Positions 41,049 through 50,028 of a stretch of DNA of 64,000 bases are shown here, piece after piece (position 1 is the stretch's first letter; each line of letters begins with the position of its first letter). Source of the DNA: DATFFO01 sp963772815. Its GTDB lineage: Bacteria > Actinomycetota > Acidimicrobiia > Spongiisociales > ZC4RG35. The DNA is taken from contig CAVYYV010000002.1 in assembly GCA_963772815.1 (NCBI GenBank), positions 186,001-250,000 of the forward strand, written 5' to 3'. The notes beneath the pieces are model-generated. The model saw only the letters and a list, made by a program, of their open reading frames with translations, was not told the origin of the DNA and did no database searches. The position numbers were made by a program, and so were the translations under genes.

Positions 41049-42522
41049 TCACTCCTCTCGGAACCACCAGTCTTTCCGCACCAGATCCAGGTTCCAGTGG
41101 ACGTGGCGCGGTCTCGTGAAGCTGTCCAGGGCCTCGGGACTCGAGCTCGCGGGCGTCTCCGCTGGCACGCATCCCCCCGAAGGGTGCGGCCAGGTTGTCG
41201 ACCACGGGATCGTTCACCCAAACCGTGCCCACCCGGAGCTCCCGATAGACACGTTCGACCAGCTTCGAACTCTGTGTGTAGATGCTCGCCCCTAGCCCGT
41301 AGGGCGTGTCGGAGGCAAGAGCAAACGCCTCGTCCTCGTCGACGAAACCCATGACGGGCATGATCGGGCCGAAGGTTTCCTCCGTCATCAGCGCCATCGT
41401 GTGGTCGACGTCGGCCAGTACGGCCGGGGACAGGAAGAATCCGGGGCGATCCAACGGCTCGCCTCCCACCAGCAGGCGCGCCCCCGCCGATACGGCCTCG
41501 TGCAACTGATCGATGACCCGCCGGCGCCCCCGCTCGGTGCGCATAGGCCCGACCTGGGTGGCCGAATCGAAGGGGTCCCCCACTCTCAACTTCTCGGTCA
41601 TCCGGACCACTCGGTCGAGGAACCGGTCGTAGACCGACTCATGCACGTATACCCGCTCGGTGGAAGTGCACACTTGTCCCGCGTTGAGGAAAGCGGCCCA
41701 CACGACTGCCTCGGCGGCCAGGTCGGGATCGGCATCCGCGAACACGATCGCCGGGTCCTTGCCGCCCAGCTCCAAATGGGTGGCGGTCCCGTTGGTGGCA
41801 CAAGCGGAGGCGATCGCCTTCCCCACCGCGGTAGACCCGGTGAAAGCAACCAGATCGACGCCGGTGTGGGACACGAGCCTTTCCCCAACCTCGGCTCCTC
41901 CGCGCAACGTGTTGACCACCCCGGATGGAAGGTGAGCCTGGAAGATCTCAGCCAGGATCTGCAGCGACAGGGGCGTGTCGGGAGCCACCTTGATGACCAC
42001 GGTGTTGCCTGCCGCCAGGGCCGGCGCCACCTTGAACGCCAGGAGGAGCAACGGGTAATTCCACGGGATGAGCGCGGCTACAACCCCGAACGGCACCCTG
42101 ACCACCAGCGAGAGCTGGCCGGGGTCGTTGGATGGGGCGATGCGGCCCCCCTCCAGGCGGGCCAGCTCCGCATACTGGCGGAAGAGGGATGCCGCCATGT
42201 CGACATAGAGGCCGTTGCGGCTCAGTGCTCTCCCCGTTTCGTGGGTGAGGGCGATGGCGAGATCCTGGCGGCTCTCCTCCAGGCTCCCTGCAATTGCGCG
42301 GAGCGCCGCCGAGCGCTCATCCTGGGTGGCATCCCTCCAGGCCGGAAAGGCGGCACCGGCCGCGGCGACGGCCTGATCCACCTGCTCGGCCGAGGCATCG
42401 GGCCAGGAAACCAGAACCTGGCCGGTCGATGGTTCGAGCACGTCCACGAGCGGGCCATCCCCATCCGCGAACGAACCGTCGATCAGTAGAAGCCGGTCTG
42501 GCAAGCTCTCACCTGGGCGCAT
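41049..42522 (-). CDS. Aldehyde dehydrogenase, frameshifted near the C-terminus
   Basis: The intact part has IPWNYPLLLLAFKVAPALAA, LELGGKDPAIVFADADPD with the general-base Glu, and the catalytic Cys in NAGQVCTSTERV. After GGMRASGDARELE the frame leaves the family pattern. The normal ending EALDSFTRPRHVHWNLDLVR and KDWWFREE followed by TGA at 41051-41049 is found in another frame. One extra base near 41139 explains it. Read uncorrected, the ORF runs on to 40984, into the aminotransferase. Corrected, it ends 4 bp before that gene's ATG. It is first gene of the amine-catabolic operon, divergent from TetR. Confidence 0.8.
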
Positions 42523-42554
42523 GCTAGCCGTCCACAGTGCCTCGGGTCACCCCC

Positions 42555-42584
42555 TTGACAGATGACCGAACACGCGTTCATAAT
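42555..42584 (+). promoter_or_regulatory. Strong promoter of the TetR-ABC operon
   Basis: A perfect -35 TTGACA (42555-42560), 18-bp spacer and -10 CATAAT (42579-42584). The ATG at 42592 begins only 7 bases after the -10, so the transcript is predicted to be leaderless or nearly so. Confidence 0.75.
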
Positions 42585-42599
42585 ACTGAACATGCGTTC
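42568..42599. promoter_or_regulatory. Twin TetR-type operators
   Basis: GAACACGCGTTC (42568-42579) and GAACATGCGTTC (42588-42599) are two palindromes of the form GAACRYGCGTTC, centred 20 bp apart, about two helical turns. The first lies in the spacer, the second covers the transcription start and the start codon. Binding would block the promoter, giving tight autorepression. Confidence 0.75.
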
Positions 42600-43299
42600 A
42601 GGCACACCCGCATCACACGCCACACCGGCGACGGGCTCGACGGACATCTCCCCGGCCGAATCGACCGCCACGGCGCCCGCCGCCGACCCCGACAAGACCG
42701 CCCGGGCCCGCATCCGCGATGCCGCTCTGGAATTGTTCGGCAGGGACGGCTTCAACAAGGCGACGATCCGTGCCATCGCCCGTCGGGCCGGCGTGTCCCC
42801 CGCTCTGGTCGTGCACCATTACGGCTCCAAGGACCGGCTCCGTGAGGCGGTAGACGACCACGTGGCCGACGTCATCCGTCAGGGGAAGCTATCGGCCATG
42901 ACCGGCGGATTCCTATCTGCCGATGCCTACGCCGACATAGTCGACACGTACGGCTCCTACCTCGCCTACATGAGCCGGTCGCTGACCGACAACAGCGACG
43001 CCGGCAACCGCTTCTACGACCGCCTGTTCGCCGACGCCCTCGAGTACCTGGAGATCGGGGAGAAGAATGATGTGATCCGCTCGGGGGAGGACCGACGGGC
43101 GCGAGCGGCCTTCCTGCTCAACTCGGGCCTGGCCACCCTGGTCCTCGGTCGGCACACCATGAGGGTGCTGGAGAGCCCGGACATGGCTGCCGCGGCAATG
43201 CGGGTGGCGATCCCGACCCTCGACATCTACACGGACGGGCTGTTCACCGATGACCGATTTCGCGGTGTGTTCGGGAGCGAGTGGAAAGGCGGAGCATGA
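42592..43299 (+). CDS. TetR-family transcriptional repressor
   Basis: It has 235 residues from ATG 42592. After a 35-residue Ala/Thr/Pro-rich leader, the HTH reads RIRDAALELFGRDGFNKATI and AIARRAGVSPALVVHHYGSK. The C-terminal ligand domain is helical and ends DRFRGVFGSEWKG. The ABC genes follow with ATGA overlap, so it most likely controls its own exporter operon through the two operators over its promoter. An in-frame ATG at 42562 lies upstream of the -10 and cannot be used from this promoter. Confidence 0.92.
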   Translation: MRSGTPASHATPATGSTDISPAESTATAPAADPDKTARARIRDAALELFGRDGFNKATIRAIARRAGVSPALVVHHYGSKDRLREAVDDHVADVIRQGKLSAMTGGFLSADAYADIVDTYGSYLAYMSRSLTDNSDAGNRFYDRLFADALEYLEIGEKNDVIRSGEDRRARAAFLLNSGLATLVLGRHTMRVLESPDMAAAAMRVAIPTLDIYTDGLFTDDRFRGVFGSEWKGGA

Positions 43300-44213
43300 C
43301 GGCTGCAATAGAGATCATCGGCTTGGTCAAGGACTTCGATGATGTTCACGCCCTGCGCGGCATAGACCTGACCATCCAGAAGGGAGAGATCTTTGGCGTG
43401 ATCGGGCCGAACGGGGCCGGGAAGACGACCACGATGCGCATTCTGGTGGACATCATCCGTCCCAGCGTGGGACGGGTCACCGCGCTCGGGGTCGATCCGC
43501 GGATCGGAGGGGGAAACCTGCGGAAACGCATCGGCTACCTGCCCGGTGAGCTCTCCCTGCCCGGCCGCACCGACGTGGCCAGCCTGCTCGACTTCTACGG
43601 GCGTCTGTCGGGGGGTGTCGACGAGGATCGCATTCGCCGGCTGGCCGAGCGGTTCGACCTGGACCTGAGCCGCCAGGTGCGAACCCTCTCCAAGGGCAAC
43701 AAGCAGAAGGTGGGAGTCATCCAGGCTTTCATGCACAGACCCGAGCTGCTCATTCTCGATGAGCCCACCAGTGGCCTGGATCCCCTTCTCCAGCAGGAGT
43801 TCCTCGACTTGGTTCGCGAGGCGCGCCAGGACGGGGCAACGGTCTTCCTCTCCTCCCATGTCCTGAGCGAGATCGAGCACGTCGCCGACCGGGTCGCCAT
43901 CCTGAGGGAGGGCGAGATCATCACGGTGTCCACGGTCGACAGCCTTCGCCAGTTCACGATGCACAGCCTGCGCCTCCAGCTGGCCGGGCAGGCCTCGGCG
44001 ACAGACTTCGCCGCCATGCCCGGAGTCCTTCGGGCTCACGACGAGGGCGGGTGGATCTCCCTCGACGTGGACGGATCTCTCAACGACGTGCTTCGCCGGG
44101 CGGTGGAATTCGGCGTCCTCGACCTGGTGGCCGAGAAGCCGGACCTCGAACAGGCGGTTCTCGACATGTATCGAAACGGCGCCCTACCCAGTCACCAGGA
44201 GGTGTCCTCATGA
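43296..44213 (+). CDS. ABC transporter ATP-binding protein (drug/antibiotic exporter type)
   Basis: It has 305 residues. Walker A FGVIGPNGAGKTTTMRILVD, signature LSKGNKQKVGVIQAF (the canonical SGGQ is SKGN, common in DrrA-like ATPases), Walker B LLILDEPTSGLDP and the switch His in FLSSHVLSEIEHVADR. The 80-residue C-terminal extension is typical of DrrA/CcmA exporters. ATG 43296 overlaps the TetR stop, and its stop overlaps the permease start. Confidence 0.95.
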   Translation: MTAAIEIIGLVKDFDDVHALRGIDLTIQKGEIFGVIGPNGAGKTTTMRILVDIIRPSVGRVTALGVDPRIGGGNLRKRIGYLPGELSLPGRTDVASLLDFYGRLSGGVDEDRIRRLAERFDLDLSRQVRTLSKGNKQKVGVIQAFMHRPELLILDEPTSGLDPLLQQEFLDLVREARQDGATVFLSSHVLSEIEHVADRVAILREGEIITVSTVDSLRQFTMHSLRLQLAGQASATDFAAMPGVLRAHDEGGWISLDVDGSLNDVLRRAVEFGVLDLVAEKPDLEQAVLDMYRNGALPSHQEVSS

Positions 44214-44998
44214 CGGTGCTCTCCCGCATGTTCAGCGATCAGCGGCGACGCTGGCTCGGGTTCACCATCGGCATCTCGGCGGTGATCCTCATCTACCTGC
44301 CGCTGTTCGAGTCCGCCTCGCAGAGCGGCCTGTTGGGGGCCAAGCTCGATGCCCTCCCCGACAGCCTGGTCGAGGCGCTCAACTTCACCGATGTCGGCAG
44401 CGCCGCCGGCTACGCCCAGGCCACGATCTATGGCCTGGTCGGCATGCTCGTCCTGGTGGCGTTCGCGGTCGGCTCCGGGGCCTGGGCGATCGCCGGCGAC
44501 GAGGAATCGGGGACGCTCGAGCTGACCATGGCCCATGGGGTCGATCGGACCCAGCTCTTGTTGCAGCGAGCTCTGGCGCTGCTGACGATGACGGCCGTCG
44601 TGGCGGTGATCGCCGGCGCCCTGGTGGCGGTGGTGAGCGTGGCTGCCAGTCTCGGCCTCTCCAGCGGAGGGATCGCAGCGGCCACGCTGGCGCTGGGCGC
44701 CCTGTCGCTGCTGTTCGGCTCCATCGCGCTGCTGGTGGGCGCGATCAGCGGGCGGCGAGCCCTGGCCCTATCGGTGACCGGAGTGGTGGCGGTCTTCGCC
44801 TACCTCTGCAACTCGATCCTGGCCAAGACCTCGGCCGGAGGCCTCTTCGAGGCCATCTCGCCCTTTCACTGGGCATACGGCAACGACCCTCTCGTGAACG
44901 GAGTCAGCCTCCCCGGCATCGGCCTCCTCCTGGGGTTCTCCGTGCTCTTCGTCCTGGTGGCGTTGGCTCTGTTCGACCGGAGGGACGTAGGCGTCTGA
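44210..44998 (+). CDS. ABC-2 type transporter permease
   Basis: It has 262 residues from ATG 44210. Six hydrophobic segments begin at about residues 16, 70, 112, 145, 180 and 235. The loop GDEESGTLELTMAHGVDRTQ matches the conserved cytoplasmic E-x-x-x-G-T-L-E-L motif of NosY/ABC-2 permeases. It partners the ATPase upstream; CCAGGAGG lies before the ATG. Cargo is unknown, probably a lipophilic compound sensed by the TetR protein. Confidence 0.9.
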   Translation: MTVLSRMFSDQRRRWLGFTIGISAVILIYLPLFESASQSGLLGAKLDALPDSLVEALNFTDVGSAAGYAQATIYGLVGMLVLVAFAVGSGAWAIAGDEESGTLELTMAHGVDRTQLLLQRALALLTMTAVVAVIAGALVAVVSVAASLGLSSGGIAAATLALGALSLLFGSIALLVGAISGRRALALSVTGVVAVFAYLCNSILAKTSAGGLFEAISPFHWAYGNDPLVNGVSLPGIGLLLGFSVLFVLVALALFDRRDVGV

Positions 44999-45054
44999 AC
45001 ACAACCGGGCCCGTCCGACCGGGGACGACCAGCGGGTGCCGTTACCATTCGAGC

Positions 45055-47370
45055 ATGCCCCGCATCGTGTGCGTCGGCGGGGGCCCGGCCGGCCTCTTCA
45101 CCGCCATCCTGGCCAAACAGGCGCTCGACGACGCGCAGGTGGTCGTCCACGAACGCAACACCTACGACACGACGTGGGGCTTCGGCGTCGTCTTCTCAGA
45201 CGAGACCCTCACCAACATCGCCGCCGCCGACCCCATCGCCTTCGAGCGGATCCAGGCAGAGTTTCGCTACTGGTCCGATCTGGAGATCCGCTGCGGCGAT
45301 TCCGTCACCCGTACCACCGGGCACGGCTTCGCGGCATTTCCCCGCCTGAGGCTCCTCCAGATCCTGGCGGACCGGGCCGAGGAGGTGGGCGTCGACGTGC
45401 GCTTCGGCTCGAGGGTCGACGATGTCACCGAGCTCGAAGCAGACCTGGTGGTCCTGGCCGAGGGAGTCAACTCGGCGACCCGCGAGCTCATGTCCGACAT
45501 CTTCCTCCCGTCCGTCATCCCGGGATCGGCCAAGTACGCCTGGTTCGGCACCGACTACGACTTCGGGATCTTCACGTTCCTGTTCGAGGAGACTCCGCAC
45601 GGTGTCGTTCAGGCCCATTGCTATCCCTACAGCGACTACCGCTCCACCTTCATCATCGAAATGGCCGAGGACACCTGGCGGGCCGCCGGCCTGGAGCCGG
45701 TCAGGGACTTCGCCCCCGGTGAGACGGACCCGGGCGCCCGGGCGTTCGCCGAGAAGTTGTTCGGCGAGCATCTGAAGGGGCACGAGCTGATCGGCAACAA
45801 CAGCCGCTGGATCAGCTTCCCCGAGGTGACTGCGGGCAGGTGGTGGTGGGACCGCTACGTTCTCCTGGGAGATTCGGCCCACACGGCCCACTTCTCCATC
45901 GGGTCCGGGACCAAGCTGGCGATGGAGGATGCCATCGAGCTGGTCGAGGCGCTCCGAGCCCACGACGACCTGGCCGAGGCTCTCGCGGCCTACCAGGCTG
46001 AACGGAAGCCTCAGGTGGAGTCGACCCGACGCGCCGCCCGCACCTCACAGTCATGGTTCGAATCGGTCGACCGTTACTGGGACCTTCCCCGCCCCCAGTT
46101 CGACTTCCAGCTCCTCACCCGTAGCCAGCGCATCACCCTCGACAACCTGCGGATGCGCGATCCGGCCGCCACCGGGGAGATCGTCGAGTGGTGGCGGAGC
46201 ACCCAGGGCCTTCCCGCGCCCCAACCACACACACCGCCCATGTTCCATCCTTTCAACCTGCGGGGCGTCACCTTCCCCAACCGGGTCGGAGTCTCGCCCA
46301 TGGCCCAGTACTCGGCGGTCGACGGGGTTCCCGTCCCCTGGCATCTCGTCCATCTGGGCAGCCGGGCGGTGGGCGGCGCCGGGTTGGTGATGGTGGAGAT
46401 GACATGTGTCTCTCCCGAGGGGCGAATCACCCCGGGCTGCACAGGGCTGTGGAACGACACCCAGGCCGAGGCCTTCGAGCCGATCGTGGATTTCGTCCAT
46501 CACAACAGCGAGGCCGTGTTCGGGATGCAGCTTGGGCACTCGGGGCGCAAGGGTGGGATGAAGGTCCCCTGGGAGGCGGACGGTGATGAGCTGGTGCCGG
46601 TCGACCAGCCCTGGGAGCGTCTCGCGCCATCTCCGATCCCCTACCTCTCCGACGGGCCTGAGCCGGTGGAGATGACCCGAGCCCACATGGACCTGGTCCG
46701 GGACCAGCATGTGACCGCGGCCACCCGGGCGCTTCAACTCGGCTTCGACCTGCTCGAGTTGCACATGGCCCACGGTTATCTGCTCTCCACCTTCCTCAGT
46801 CCACTAACCAACCAGCGCAGCGACTCCTACGGCGGGACACTCGAAAATCGCATGCGTTATCCCCTGGAGATCGTCGACGCCGTCCGCCGAGTCTGGCCGG
46901 ACCGCCTCCCCCTGTCGGTGCGCATCTCGGCCACCGACTGGGTCGAGGGTGGCACCACCGGGGACGATGCCGTGGCCATGGCCAGGATGTTTCGGGAACA
47001 CGGGGTCGACATCATGGACGTGTCGACCGGCCAGGTGGTCCCCGAGCAGCGCCCCCGGTACGGAAGGCTGTGGCAGACGCCGTATTCGGATCGGATTCGC
47101 CTCGAGACGGGGGTGCCGACCATGACCGTGGGATCGGTGGCCTCGGCGGACGACGTGAACACGGTCCTCGTGGCCGGCAGGGCCGACATCTGCCTGCTGG
47201 CCCGGCCTCATCTGATCGACCCCTATTGGACCCTCAACTCGGCCATCGACCAGGACTACGAGGGCCATCCTTGGCCGGTCCAATACCTGCGAGGCGTCAC
47301 CGCCCGACGCCGGGAGCAGGACCCCAACCAGCGCCTGGCGACTCAGCCGCCCGGCTTCGACGGACGCTGA
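45055..47370 (+). CDS. Bifunctional salicylyl-CoA 5-hydroxylase / Old Yellow Enzyme-type oxidoreductase
   Basis: It has 771 residues. The N-terminal 390 are a flavin monooxygenase: VCVGGGPAGLFTAILAKQAL, DTTWGFGVVFSDETL, and the FAD-ribityl motif LLGDSAHTAHFSIGSGTKLA. From about residue 400 an OYE barrel follows: FHPFNLRGVTFPNRVGVSPM, LHMAHGYLLSTFLSPLTNQR, SDSYGGTLENRMRYPLEIVD. This fusion is known for salicylyl-CoA 5-hydroxylases that lead to gentisyl-CoA. The linked CoA ligase and downstream genes are not seen here, so the pathway is incomplete in this window. Confidence 0.85.
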   Translation: MPRIVCVGGGPAGLFTAILAKQALDDAQVVVHERNTYDTTWGFGVVFSDETLTNIAAADPIAFERIQAEFRYWSDLEIRCGDSVTRTTGHGFAAFPRLRLLQILADRAEEVGVDVRFGSRVDDVTELEADLVVLAEGVNSATRELMSDIFLPSVIPGSAKYAWFGTDYDFGIFTFLFEETPHGVVQAHCYPYSDYRSTFIIEMAEDTWRAAGLEPVRDFAPGETDPGARAFAEKLFGEHLKGHELIGNNSRWISFPEVTAGRWWWDRYVLLGDSAHTAHFSIGSGTKLAMEDAIELVEALRAHDDLAEALAAYQAERKPQVESTRRAARTSQSWFESVDRYWDLPRPQFDFQLLTRSQRITLDNLRMRDPAATGEIVEWWRSTQGLPAPQPHTPPMFHPFNLRGVTFPNRVGVSPMAQYSAVDGVPVPWHLVHLGSRAVGGAGLVMVEMTCVSPEGRITPGCTGLWNDTQAEAFEPIVDFVHHNSEAVFGMQLGHSGRKGGMKVPWEADGDELVPVDQPWERLAPSPIPYLSDGPEPVEMTRAHMDLVRDQHVTAATRALQLGFDLLELHMAHGYLLSTFLSPLTNQRSDSYGGTLENRMRYPLEIVDAVRRVWPDRLPLSVRISATDWVEGGTTGDDAVAMARMFREHGVDIMDVSTGQVVPEQRPRYGRLWQTPYSDRIRLETGVPTMTVGSVASADDVNTVLVAGRADICLLARPHLIDPYWTLNSAIDQDYEGHPWPVQYLRGVTARRREQDPNQRLATQPPGFDGR

Positions 47371-47459
47371 GACGACCCCTACCGCTTTCCCAACCCCGCT
47401 CCTTGGGCGGCTGCGAGCCCCAGGCGTTCCTCACCGTCGCAGGAAGGCATGCGTCGGGC

Positions 47460-48227
47460 TCAGACCCCACAGACGATGAACAGGCGGCGGAAGGGAAACA
47501 GGGTGACGCCGTCCGGGTCGGGGGGATAGGCATCTCGTATCGCCTTCGTGTACGCCGAGACGAACTGTCTCGCCTGGATGTCGTCGAGCAGATCGAGCAG
47601 GGGGCGGAGCCGCGAGCCCATCATCCACTGCACGACCGGATCCTCTCCTGTGAGGTGCTGCAGGTACTCGGTGGTCCAGATGTCCACCAGTCGGTCGGGC
47701 CGGGCCAGCAGCCGGTGGTAGTCGGTGGGGGAAGACACCGGACTCGAGCCCAGGACACCGCCCAGGAGGTTTCGCCAGGGCTCTGAAGACGTAAGCCGGC
47801 GCATCAGCACATGGCTGGGCCAATCGAAATTGGCCGGCATCTGGACGGCCAGGACCCCGCCGGGCGCCAGCCAGGAGACGAGGCGTTCGAAGATGGACTC
47901 GTGATCGGCCACCCAGTGGAGCGTGGCGTTGGAGAAGACGAGGTCGACCGCCCGGGGCGGCTTCCAGAAGCGAAGATCCGCCTCGATGAACGTAGCCCTG
48001 GGAACGGCTGTGCGGGCCCTGTCCACCATCTCCGGCGACGAATCCAGGCCCACGACGTCGGCCTGGGGCCACCGATCTACCAGGAGGTTGGTCGAGTTGC
48101 CCGGCCCGCACCCGACGTCCATCACCAGGGCGGGAGACTCGAGCGGCACCCGGGCCAGCAGATCCTGGGCCGGCCGAGTGCGCAGGTCGCCGAACAACAG
48201 ATACCGGGCAGGATCCCAGGAGGGCAC
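47460..48227 (-). CDS. Trans-aconitate 2-methyltransferase-like SAM methyltransferase
   Basis: It has 255 residues from GTG 48227. SWDPARYLLFGDLRTRPAQD is the characteristic Tam start. The SAM site is LVMDVGCGPGNSTNLLVDRW, followed by VVGLDSSPEMVDRAR and FSNATLHWVADHESIFERL. Tam methylates trans-aconitate, an inhibitory by-product of aconitase. Alternative ATG starts at 48251 and 48266 would overlap the divergent ALDH start (CCATGG). Confidence 0.87.
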   Translation of the reverse strand: MPSWDPARYLLFGDLRTRPAQDLLARVPLESPALVMDVGCGPGNSTNLLVDRWPQADVVGLDSSPEMVDRARTAVPRATFIEADLRFWKPPRAVDLVFSNATLHWVADHESIFERLVSWLAPGGVLAVQMPANFDWPSHVLMRRLTSSEPWRNLLGGVLGSSPVSSPTDYHRLLARPDRLVDIWTTEYLQHLTGEDPVVQWMMGSRLRPLLDLLDDIQARQFVSAYTKAIRDAYPPDPDGVTLFPFRRLFIVCGV

Positions 48228-48249
48228 GATCCCAGCGTATCCTCTAGCC

Positions 48250-49686
48250 ATGGCCAAGGACCTCAAGCTCTACATCGCCGGCGAATGGACCGAGGGAACC
48301 GGCGACGAGCCGTATGCTCTCCACTCCCCCGTCACCGGCGAGCACATCGCCAATGTTCCGGTCGCATCTCAGGCCGACATCGATCGGGCCGTGGTCGCCG
48401 CCCGGTCGGCCGCTGAGGAGATGAGACAGTGGACCGCCTTCGAACGAGCCGAGTTGTGCCTGCGCATCCATGAGCTATGGCAGGACAAGGTCGAGTCGGT
48501 GGCCCGGACCCTGACCCTGGAACAAGGCAAGCCGTACAGGACGGAGTCGATCGACGACATCGCCGAATCAGGGGACTATTTCCAGATCGCCGCCGAGGAC
48601 GTCAAGCGCCTGAGCGGTGAGCTGATCCCCACCACGGAGCGGCGCCGGCGCATGTTCACCGTTCGCCGCCCGGTAGGGGTTTGGGCGGCCATAACGCCGT
48701 GGAACTTCCCGGTCATGATCCCGATGGAGTACGTGGGACCGGGGCTGGCCACAGGCAACGCCATCATCGTCAAGCCTCCGGAGTTCACCTGCATGGCGCT
48801 ACTGGAGATGGCTGAGGTGTTCGACGAGGCGGGGGCTCCGCCGGGCGCAATCCAGATCATCCCCGGGGACGGGCGGATCGGCGAAGCCCTGGTGACCCAC
48901 GACGGCATCGACGCCATCGGCTTCACCGGATCGTCGGAGACCGGGCGGCACATCGTCTCTCAGATGGGCCTGAAGCGATCGATCATGGAGATGTCGGGCA
49001 ACGGCCCGCTGGTCGTCACCGGCGACGCCGACGTGCAGGCGGCCGCGGAGGCGGCGGTGTACGGCGCCTATTACAACGCCGGTCAGGTGTGCTGTGCCAC
49101 GGAACGGGTCATCGTTCTCGACGAGGTCCACGACCAGTTCGTGGAGGCCACGCTCAAGGCGTCGGAGGTGGTCAAGCTGGGAGACCCATTCGACGACGAG
49201 ACGACCATGGGTCCCCTCAACAACCCGCCCACGGCCGCCAAGATGGACCGACACGTCGAAGACGCCGCCAAACGTGGGGCCGAGGTGCTCAGCGGCGGGG
49301 CCAGGGCGCCCGGTTTCCCGACGGACCTGTACTACCAGTTCACGATCATCGATCACGTCCCCGAGGACTCCATGATCTCGAGGGAAGAGTCGTTCGGTCC
49401 CGTCGTCCCGATACTCATCGCCCGCGACGACGCCGAGGCGATCGAGATCGCCAACCGCACACATCTCGGGCTCCAGGCAGCGGTGTTCACCAACGATCTG
49501 TCCAAGGCGTGGTGGTATGCGGATCGGATCCGATCGGGCACCGTCGTCGTCAACGACTCGACCGACTTCTGGGAGACCTTCCAGCCGTTCGGCGGCGCTG
49601 CCGGCACCGACACCGGTTGGGGTCGTCAGCGGATCGAGGAGTTCACGGACCTGCAGACCGTGAGTTTCAACCTACGGGAGATGTGA
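48250..49686 (+). CDS. NAD(P)-dependent aldehyde dehydrogenase
   Basis: It has 478 residues. ITPWNFPVMIPMEYVGPGLA, FTGSSETGRHIVSQM, the Glu in IMEMSGNGPLVV, the catalytic Cys pair in NAGQVCCATERVIV and EESFGPVVPILIA are present. It is full-length. Located upstream of an agmatinase-like gene, it may oxidise an aminoaldehyde; substrate not determinable. The frame extends to 47923 upstream but that part is antisense to the methyltransferase. Confidence 0.93.
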   Translation: MAKDLKLYIAGEWTEGTGDEPYALHSPVTGEHIANVPVASQADIDRAVVAARSAAEEMRQWTAFERAELCLRIHELWQDKVESVARTLTLEQGKPYRTESIDDIAESGDYFQIAAEDVKRLSGELIPTTERRRRMFTVRRPVGVWAAITPWNFPVMIPMEYVGPGLATGNAIIVKPPEFTCMALLEMAEVFDEAGAPPGAIQIIPGDGRIGEALVTHDGIDAIGFTGSSETGRHIVSQMGLKRSIMEMSGNGPLVVTGDADVQAAAEAAVYGAYYNAGQVCCATERVIVLDEVHDQFVEATLKASEVVKLGDPFDDETTMGPLNNPPTAAKMDRHVEDAAKRGAEVLSGGARAPGFPTDLYYQFTIIDHVPEDSMISREESFGPVVPILIARDDAEAIEIANRTHLGLQAAVFTNDLSKAWWYADRIRSGTVVVNDSTDFWETFQPFGGAAGTDTGWGRQRIEEFTDLQTVSFNLREM

Positions 49687-49708
49687 GCTTCGGTCGACGA
49701 GGCGGCGA

Positions 49709-49948
49709 TCACGCCGACGAGGCGATCATCCCCACGAATCCACCGCCGAACACGCCCAGGAGGACACCCGGGAGGAGGGCCGTGGCGAGGGAGTCGAAGA
49801 TGTCGTTCCCGGTGATGAGCCAGACCGACAACATGAGGAAGATGATCGAGACGGGAACCCCGATGGCGGCCCCACGGGCGATGCCCCGGCCCAAGCGTCG
49901 ATCCGTGTCCTCAGCCGACTGATCCGTGTCGTGCGCTTCGACTTCCAC
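49709..49948 (-). CDS. Small membrane protein (79 residues)
   Basis: The GTG at 49948 is preceded by GGAGG at good spacing. A hydrophilic acidic N-terminus is followed by two hydrophobic segments, AAIGVPVSIIFLMLSVWLIT and LLPGVLLGVFGGGFVGMIA. No family recognised. It is divergent from the agmatinase gene and converges on the ALDH gene. Confidence 0.6.
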   Translation of the reverse strand: MEVEAHDTDQSAEDTDRRLGRGIARGAAIGVPVSIIFLMLSVWLITGNDIFDSLATALLPGVLLGVFGGGFVGMIASSA

Positions 49949-50028
49949 TGGTCGCCTCCGTCCTGTTCGGCCCCCATGATGGCACGTTGGTTTCCCCATG
50001 CCACCACGCCGGTTAGCGTCATGCACAC

